NCBI GenBank assembly: GCA_012845835.1
Contig: JABAKD010000025.1
Coordinates: 4,844,319 to 4,908,318 of the forward strand
Source: Undaria pinnatifida
Lineage: Eukaryota > Sar > Phaeophyceae > Laminariales > Alariaceae
Direction: 5' to 3'
DNA length: 64,000 nucleotides
Shown here: positions 12,066 to 21,000 of the stretch, piece by piece
How the letters are laid out: every line of letters starts with the position of its first letter
How positions within the stretch are numbered: position 1 is the first letter of the stretch
Program-made: the position numbers and the translations under genes
The notes under the pieces: generated by a model
The model's database searches: none
The model's input: only the letters and a program-made list of their open reading frames with translations
Told to the model about the DNA's origin: nothing

Positions 12066-15000
12066 GTGAGTTTTGAGGGTTCTTTTTTTGCTGGGGAGGG
12101 GGGGGGGGCGTCGAAAGCGTCCGCTTGTGTTCGTCGTGGTGCGGCCATTGCTGCAAGTACTCGCCTGTCCCGCAGGGGCCAAGGCACCGCCTTGAACGAA
12201 ATCACTACAGTACAGATACCAAATATATGAAACAAGGTAAGTAAGAAAGGCAGGCTGAGATTTACACGAGCGTAAGAAATCGGGAGCTGGAATACTGATG
12301 CTAGTGTAGATCGCGACCTCTCCCAAGTAACACACCCAGCCTGGGTCAGAGTTTCTGTTTCTTATTCGGTGTCCTGTAATGTACCGCCTTTTTTTGTTGA
12401 GGCGTTGCTTGGTTGTTCGCCCATTGATCCGGGCGCGGGTGATTAGGCGTGATGTGTTCGAACGTGTTCCCCTTCCCGACTCGTGCAGACGTGGCAGAGG
12501 CGAGGAAAAAGGTTTCGGAGGAGGAGCTCAGGCGACGGATGGACGCTTTCAAGGCCTTGAACGGGGGCACCCTTGATCTCTTCGGCCGCATTGCATCGGT
12601 GAGATCGCACCGTCGGTCGGAAGTACTATGGCCGCATGGTGTTGCAGAATAGTGGTCCCTCTATAGTGCCGGTTGAGTAGTGCCTGTTGCCGGTATAGTG
12701 CCGGTGAAATCGCTTGGCACTACTGGAAACCGCTACATGCCAGTACTAGTATCGGTACTCTATCCAATGGTGCCGGTGTCCGATATACTGCCGGTATTGC
12801 TAGCTGGCACATACCGGCAGTATAGGGTGACCACCACTGTGCCCCTATCGAGTCCAATCCACCACCCACCACCAACACCCAACACCCAACACGCAACACC
12901 CGCGTGCAAACTCACGACCGGCCACTCTAACGATACGGCGGGAGGAACCGGCGATGGCGATGACCGCAGAGTTCAAGCTATCCAGCCCTTCGAAGGGTGA
13001 CATCGCGGTTATGATCTTGAGATTACGGCCATGCATGATATGAGTACACCCCTCCCCGCCTACCCACCACCCACCACCCACCCCCACCACCGCGTCCACC
13101 AACCCCCGCCCTCCCCCCCGCCCTCCCCCCCCCCCTCCCCTGTTACGAAACTGCAGGAGGAGCCGAATATGGCCATTGCCGCCGAGTTCAAACGCGCCAG
13201 CCCTTCCAAGGGCGACATCGCAGTCACCCTCAACGCCGGAGAGCAGGGCTCCCTCTATGCCTCTGTTGGGGCTGCCGTGTTGTCAGTCCTCACCGAGCCG
13301 AAGTGGTTCAAGGGCTCTCTGGAGGACATGAAGGAAGTTAGGCTCGCCACCCAGGGCATGAGAGAAGGCAGGGCTAAGCTGAGGTGGGTTGGCGGGGGGG
13401 GGGTGACCATGGTGTATGGCCTTAGCCCTCAAGACCATAGACGCTCGCATCTCTCGGGGAGGGTTAGGGGAAGGGGGTGGGGGGAGCGAGGGGGGGTTAT
13501 TTTTTTTTTTATGTTTGTTTTTTGGGGTTGGGGGGGTAGGGGCTGATATTTGGTGGAGTGAGCGGAGGGGGGGAGTGCGGGGGGGTTGGGGTTGTCTCGT
13601 GCGTGAAGGGGGGGGGGGGGGTATCGCGTGTTTTGGCGGCCGGGAAGGCTTAGTACCCGGAGCCGCGTTTGTTTGGTTTGTTTTGTTTTGTATGCGTCGA
13701 CACGTAAATACGCCTTGAAAGCCGAGTGCAACTCCGCACCGGCATCCAACATCCGTGTCCCCTCCCCCCTCTCACATATCACCCCACATACGCTCGTTCT
13801 GCTCGAAATTGCCCAAATGTTTTTTTCGTTTATGCTCTTCAACGCGTTCCATTACTCCAAATTATTTCTAGTATTGGAGATCAACCCCCCCATCCCCCCC
13901 CTCCCCCCTCGGCAGGCCAGCCATCCTCCGCAAAGACTTCATCGTAGAGGAGTACCAGCTGCTAGAGGCCAGGGCGTACGGGGCGGACTCCGTGCTTCTT
14001 ATCGTAGCTGTTCTCGAGCTGGACCGTCTCGACTCCCTCATCGCCGCCTGCCGCGAGCTGGACATGGAACCCCTCGTAGAGGTATGCGTTTTGCCCATAT
14101 AACCGAAACTAACCGATTCTTATGGGTATGTTTTTGTTTGTGCTTTGTTTATTTTCAGGTTTTTGTAGGCCGCGAGTAGAACTTTTCGTTTGGTCTCCCA
14201 TGTACTTCAAAGCTTGTGTGTTTTTCGTTGTTTTTTGCGTTTTTTTTCCGCCTTGAACTGCAATAGACCGTCTCGACGCTCTCGTCGCCGCCTGCCGAGA
14301 GCTGGACTTGGAACCTCTCACTGAGGTGGGGGGTATGCTAAGATACTAAAATGAAGTAAAACTACGTTGTAAAAAAAAGAAGGATTCTTGCCGTTGGAAA
14401 CTACCCGCCCGATCTCTGTGCAAACCGCCGAAGCAAGTCTTTTGAGCGATTTTTTTTTCTATATCTCCGTCTCTTTTCCTTGTTTTCTTCGTTTATTTGA
14501 GCACCGACAACGATGGCGGAAAGGAGAACAAAAATCACGAACGTAAGGCTTGACTTGTTTCGAACCACCCATCGATCTCTCTGTAAAGCGCCTGAGCAAA
14601 CGCTCTTTCCCCATATTTTTTGTTGTATTTCAACGCCGACACGTCGAACAACAGAAAACGAAAAGATTGACAAATCACCAAAATGGCTCGATAAAGGTAC
14701 ACATGGACAAAATGGCTCGATAAAGGTACACATCGACGAAGAGAACGGGATCGCTCTCGCCTAAATAAGCTTTTCCGTGCTCTATTTTATCTCTCTGTAC
14801 CTGTCTCTCGCCCCCCCCCCCTCCCCTTTTTTCAACACCACCAACAAAACGAAGAAAAAAAAAAAGAAAACCGTGTTTGGTTTTTTTCTGCGATACAACA
14901 AAACGAAAACGATAAAAACGAAAACATGTTTTTTGTTTCCGTTTTTTGTTTTTCGTTGCGTTAAGGTGCACACCGACGAAGAAATGAGGATCGCACTCAA

Positions 15001-18000
15001 CGCCGGAGCCCGCGTGATTGGAGTGAACAACCGCAACCTCCACACCTTCGAGATGGACCTCAGAACCACCGAGAGGGTCGCTCTCGTGGCCGCCGACATG
15101 GGCGTACCTTGGCAACGCCCGGGAGAAGGGTGGGAAAAAGATAGGATAGTGCTGTGCGCGCTGAGCGGGATCAAGGGGCCGGAGGATGTTCAACGGTAAG
15201 AGGAGGGACGCGGCGGGGGGGGGGGGGGGGGGCGGGGGGGGGGGGGGGTACTCATATCATGCATAGCCGTAGTCTTGAGCCGTTTAATGTTAGCGTATAT
15301 CTAGGTGTTTGCGTGTGTGTCGGAGGGAGGGTGGGAGTAGGATAGAACACTGCTGTCGGCGCTTGGCAGGATCATGGGGCCCGAAAATGTTCGGCGGTAA
15401 GGGAAAGGGGGGGGGGGGGGGGGGGGCGCTTGCATGTTTAGTATGCGTGTTTAGCGAGATCAGGTGGGAGAAGCAGAAGACAGTGCTGTCGGCGCTGAGC
15501 GGAATCAAACGCCTCGAGGATGTCGACCGGCGAGAGTAGGGGGGCAGGGGATTAGGAGGGGGGGGCGCAGAGGGGAAGGGAGGGGCGGTGATAAATGGAT
15601 AACCGTCGGCTTTCGAGACGCCTTCGTTTTTAACGCATGCTGCTTGTTTCGGACGTCAGTATTTGGGTTGTCACGGGATGTCAAAGTTGGTTGGATAGGA
15701 AAGCATACCCATACTCGTATAATAATACTATTGAAACAGACAAGTTTTGTAAAACCCAAGGCCAACCTAACCCACGAAGAGTTAGCATAATTCGGCCAAA
15801 TTGGCATTTCTGACCGAATTTTTTGGTGGGCTGGGTTTGGCCTTGGGTTGTGGCGTTCATCGGTTTCAATACTATTGCTATCAGTATATGTGTCCCTACC
15901 CGACCAAATTTGGCATTCCGCAAACACCCTATTTGTTTTGTTTTGTTTTTCGTTTAATCATCCCTTTTACCCTCCAGCTCAACTCGTGAAAAAAGAGGTT
16001 CACCCTCAGCGACCTTCTGGACAAGCCGTGGTCACAGGTGTCACCCCTTTTCCCCGCCGGTAGTAGCATTGTTGTCCAAGGGTACGGTAGTAACTTGCTA
16101 GTCGCTTTTAGAAGCTTTTTCTTTTCGGTGGTACAGGGTCACTCGCGTGATTGGTTGCCCTGCTGCTTTGCAACAAGTTGTTTAGACCTTGTATATTATT
16201 TGTTGGCAAAATGCACTCGCCGCGATCAATACTATTTGTTTTGGCGACATTCAGCCGCGATCGAAGTGTTTGACATCCTACTTGGGATGAAACTGGGTGT
16301 ATAACACGTCCCAGGTATTGCATACCGGTAATACACAAAAATGGGTGTATAATACCATGTACATAATACAGAATGCATACCCCTCCCCCTACGTTTGTTT
16401 GGTGTGTGTGTTTGTTTGTTTCAGGTTCGGCAACATGGGAGTGTCTATGGTGCTAGTAGGGGAGACCCTGATGCGTGCAGACGACCCCGGGAAGGCTATC
16501 CGCACTCTCCTTGGGAAGGAGGACGCCACCCCGGTGAGGGTATTTTGTTGTTGATGTTGGTGGTGGTGGTGTTGGTGGTGGTGGTGGTGATGGTGATGGT
16601 GGTGGCGGGGGTGGTGGTGTTGTTACTGGTGGTGGTGGTGGTGGCGGCGGCGGTGGTGTTGTGCATGGTGGTGGTGTTGTTGTGTTGATATTGTCGCCAG
16701 CTCGTAGACATCGCGTTGTTGTGTTGCTGCTGTTGCTGTTGTTGGTTGCGTGTTGTTTGATGTTCATGATGTGGTTGTTCGTCAACCACCGATAATGTCC
16801 TCATGAACAACACAGTACAATATTCTCTTTCGTGGCACACAGACAGTATTTGTTGACTTGCACTGTGGTCAACTGGTAATTGGTGAATGATCAAATTTCC
16901 GGGTTTTTTTTTAACGTATCTGGCGGGAAAAATAACATTCCTTGACCACCCGAAATAAAAAACGCGCGCCTTTCGGCGTTTTCAGGTGTCTGAAAAACGC
17001 CTCGTTAAGGTGTGCGGCGTGACCAGCGTCGAAGATGCCCTGGCCGCGGCGGCGGCAGGGGCCAACTTGATCGGCGTCATCTTCGCGGAAGGTTCGCCCC
17101 GCAAGTAAGCAGAGTGAGCGAGAGAAACCGCTTCCCTCGCTTTTATTTTAGTGCCACCCAGAATATGCGAGATGCTGTTGCGGAGATCGTGTTTTTTTGT
17201 TTTCTTCTGAATAAATTTTCTTTTATTTTCGATTTGCCTAGGTCTTCTTTCGGGTGTTGTTTGCGTTTTTCTCGTCGATTTGGTCCTTTTTGGGCTATCA
17301 ACCAAAATATTGCGAGGTGCTGCGGGCGTACCCTTAGCGGAACACGTTTCTTTTGTTCCTCGTTTTTTTTTTTTTTTTGTGTGTGTTGCGTTTGTGATTT
17401 TCTGGTGTTTTTTTTCTGAAGCTGTCTGCATTGTTTGTCAGCGTATTCGTCATTTTCGGTGTTGATTGAGCTTGAAACCTGTAGGGCGTCCGACTAAACG
17501 CCTCGGCGGTTCTGCTTGAACCCATCGGGCGACACGCCTCGCTGCTTCCGCTCGTAACCCATCCGACAATACGCGCTGACTCGCTGGCTGGCTGGCTGGG
17601 ATGATTTTGCTGTCTGACTGCGAAACAGGGTGTCCGTCGAGCGTGCGCGTGAGATCGCCACGGCCGTGCAGAACTTTGGGGAGCGTAACTCTCCCAAGAT
17701 CATGGAACCGCCGCCGAAGGTGAGTTCCGAGTGGGTATAATACGCTCGTTAGAAGTGTACAGGTAGAAAGTAAACTCACGGTAGTTCCCAGACATTTCCA
17801 AGTCATTGTTCTCAAAAAAACATGGGTCCGGGTGTCCAAGGATGAATAGGACACCGCGGTTTGACCTCGAGACCGCTTCCCTACTCATGATAGACGTTTT
17901 TTTTGTGTATTTCTTACCATTTGCCACTTACCACGCATGCGTCTTCGTACGTTTCGTCAGCTTTTCAGGCCTATGTGCCACGCTTCACGTACGTGTACGT

Positions 18001-21000
18001 ACCGCTTCGTTTTTTTTTGTTATTTTTTTTGTTATTTTTTGGGTCTTTACCCGTCGTTGCTCAGGTTTTGCCGGCACTAGCGCAGCGTTTTTTTTTTCAA
18101 TGGTTAAATGTTCTATTTTTTTCACTTCGCGTCGTGTGTGTGTTTGCCCGAGTTTGTGTTTGTATGTGTTTTTTTTTTACTTGATGCCGAAACACCCCAC
18201 CTCGCTTCTGCTCTCAGCTGGGAGATCGATATATTTGTTGGATTTGTTAGTCCCTTTCGTCATCATTCTCTTTTTCTCTCTTTTGGATGTTCGCCAGACT
18301 GACTCCAGCAAGGAGTGGTTCGAGGCGTGGTCAAGAAAGTTGGTCGAGGCTAGCCACAGGACCCCCCTGGTGGTCGGTGTCTTCCAAAATCAACCCATGG
18401 AGGAGGTGAGAAACCTGTGCTATAATAGCCGCCACATGCCGTTATACCCAAGGCCGTTTAGGTTACAGCCCTTAAGCTCAGTTAATACCCCCCTCCCCCC
18501 CCCCCCCCCCCCCCCCTCCCACCGCAACCCATTGTTTCCAGGGCTGTTCATGGGTCATGGCTCGACCCGTGGGTCGGGTCAGCAGGCATTCAAACTATCA
18601 CGGGTCGGGTCGGGTCGGGTCCGGTCTGGTCGGGTCGGGTCGAGTCGGATCAAGAACTTATCAGAAATCACGGGCTAGGCGGGGGCAAGTGACCTGACCC
18701 GATCCGACCCGCGAGGTATATGGTGACTCGTCAACAACCCCTAATTTTATTTCCTAACCCCCCTCCCCCTCCCCCTCTCTCTTAGGTACGACGAACAGTT
18801 TCGGAAGCAGGCCTTGACCTGGTGCAGCTCCATGGAGACGAGGGGATAGAGGCTTGTGCTGAGTGCGGTGTGCCTGCTCTTAGAGTCGTGCACGTGCCGG
18901 CGGCTGGGGGGGAAGCTTCGGCGAAGTTGCGCGCGGAGGGCATTATCCGCCAGCTGCCTCCGAACTTTGCCGCGGGGGTGGTGCTGGACACGACCGTCAA
19001 GGGCCTGCAGGGTGAGTTTTGTTTCAGTTTATTTCGTTTGTTGTGTAGGTTGGTTTTTTATTAAATAGTTTATTCTTACACCGCTGTCAAGGGCAGGACA
19101 GGGCTTGCAGGGTGGATTTTTCTGTGCGATTGGTTGTACTTGCAACACACCTGGGACAAATCATGATCTAGATCATCTACATCCTTTTTGGCTGATATGG
19201 AGAAGTTGTGCATGAGATCTAGATAATACAGATCCCCCCCGGCCAAACATGTGCAGGTCGTGCAGGTCATGCAGATCCCACCCAGGCAAACATGTGCACA
19301 TCATACAGATCACACAGATCCCACCCACGCAAACATGTGTGAAGGATCTACCCCATACAGATCCCATCCAGTCCAACATGTGTGAAATATCTAGATTCTA
19401 CAGATCTCACCAAGATCATGTGTATAAGATGTACATCATACAGATCCCATGAGTGTCATATGATCTAGATCCCGCAGATCCTACCAATCACAATCGGCAA
19501 ACATGTGCAGATCATGCAGATCATACAGATCTCACCCAGGCAAACATGTGCGAAAGATCTAGATCATACACATCTCACCAAGAAAATAATGTGTGTAAGA
19601 GATAGATCGTACAGATCCCAACCAGAAAACACAACCTACATCCTGAAGATCATACAGACCCCACCGGAAAACATAAAATAGTCTAGACATAGGATACCGC
19701 GTTCGCTGCCCATGCTGTGTACCACGGCTGTTTCTCGGTACCGGCCAAAACGGGAAACCGTTCGGTTGTGTTTGACATGGGCGTACATTTCGAGCAGGAT
19801 TGCGATGACACCGATCCGCTGCGTAAACCATGTGTGTAAAGAGCTAGATCGTACAGATCCCAACCAGAAAACATTATCTAGATTCCGCAGATCATGCAGA
19901 TCCCACCGGAAAACATAACATAATCTAGATATAGGATATCGCGTTGGCTGCCCATGCTGTGTACCACCGCTGTTTCTCGGTACCGGCCAAAACGGGAAAC
20001 CGTTCGGTTGTGTTTGACATGGGCGTACGTTTCGAGCAGGATTGCGATGACACCGATCCGCTGCGTAAACCATGTGTGTAAAGAGCTAGATCGTACAGAT
20101 CCCAACCAGAAAACATTATCTAGATTCCGCAGATCATGCAGATCCCACCGGAAAACATAACATAATCTAGATATAGGATATCGCGTTGGCTGCCCATGCA
20201 GTGTACCACCGCTGCTTCTCGGTACCGGCCAAAACGGAAAACCGTTCGGTTGTGTTTGACATGGGCGTACGTTTGCAGCAGGATTGCGACGACACCGAAC
20301 GGTTTCCCGTTTTGGCCGGTACCGGGATCCGCCTCCTCCTGACTGGATTCTGTATATCGCGCATTGCTGCCTGTATTACCTGTTGTCAGTGGACGGCGCG
20401 ATAAGTGGCGAACGATTTGTGCGTCAGAGAAAGCGCTCATCACAACTCGACTCCATAGACAACCCAGGCTTCGTCAAACAGCAGGAGTACAGCAGGCACA
20501 AGACAAAGATACGCTCAAAATTCAAAACGGGAAGCACCTACCTGCTGCTGTCTGCTTTTGTTGTGGTAACCAGAAGACTTAGGTTTCCGAAGAGAGAGTA
20601 AACGACAAGGAATATGTGTAAAGCAGAAGGCAGACAACAGCAGCGCATCTACAGTAGCTATGCGTTTGGTACAGGCATGAAGGCATGCCTAACGAAAACT
20701 AGAACATGAGTGAACACGAACACGAACAACGTATAGCGCACCGTCGAGCCGGCTTCCTCCTCCGCATCACCCAGCAAATCGATCGTATCGACTCCCTGAT
20801 CCGCAGAGGAACCTCTTGCTGCCCCCTGCCGAGATCATCTGCGTTTCTAGAGCCACTAGAGCTGCTGCCCCCGACATCTGCCATGCGTATGCTCGTGCCC
20901 TGCGTCAGCTCCCTGTGAATGCGTGCGTGTGGAATTGGGCAGTGTGTGCATGGAAGCTTGGCCGGCAGCCACCAAGATCCCAATATCGGCCACCACCAAG

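Noticed and set aside
11797-12235. Minus-strand frames over IGPS exon 1
   Set aside because: Shadows of the real exon; no splice or motif support.
15996-16037. Possible microexon [14 protein letters not shown] in intron 5
   Set aside because: In the required phase it would insert 14 unrelated residues into a conserved IGPS strand; exons 5 and 6 join perfectly without it.
16453-16894. Pro/Thr-rich minus-strand frames
   Set aside because: Translation of a GTG/GTT microsatellite.
17806-18678. 290-codon plus-strand frame
   Set aside because: Only codons 165-200 (exon 9) are coding; the rest is T-rich intron without stops.
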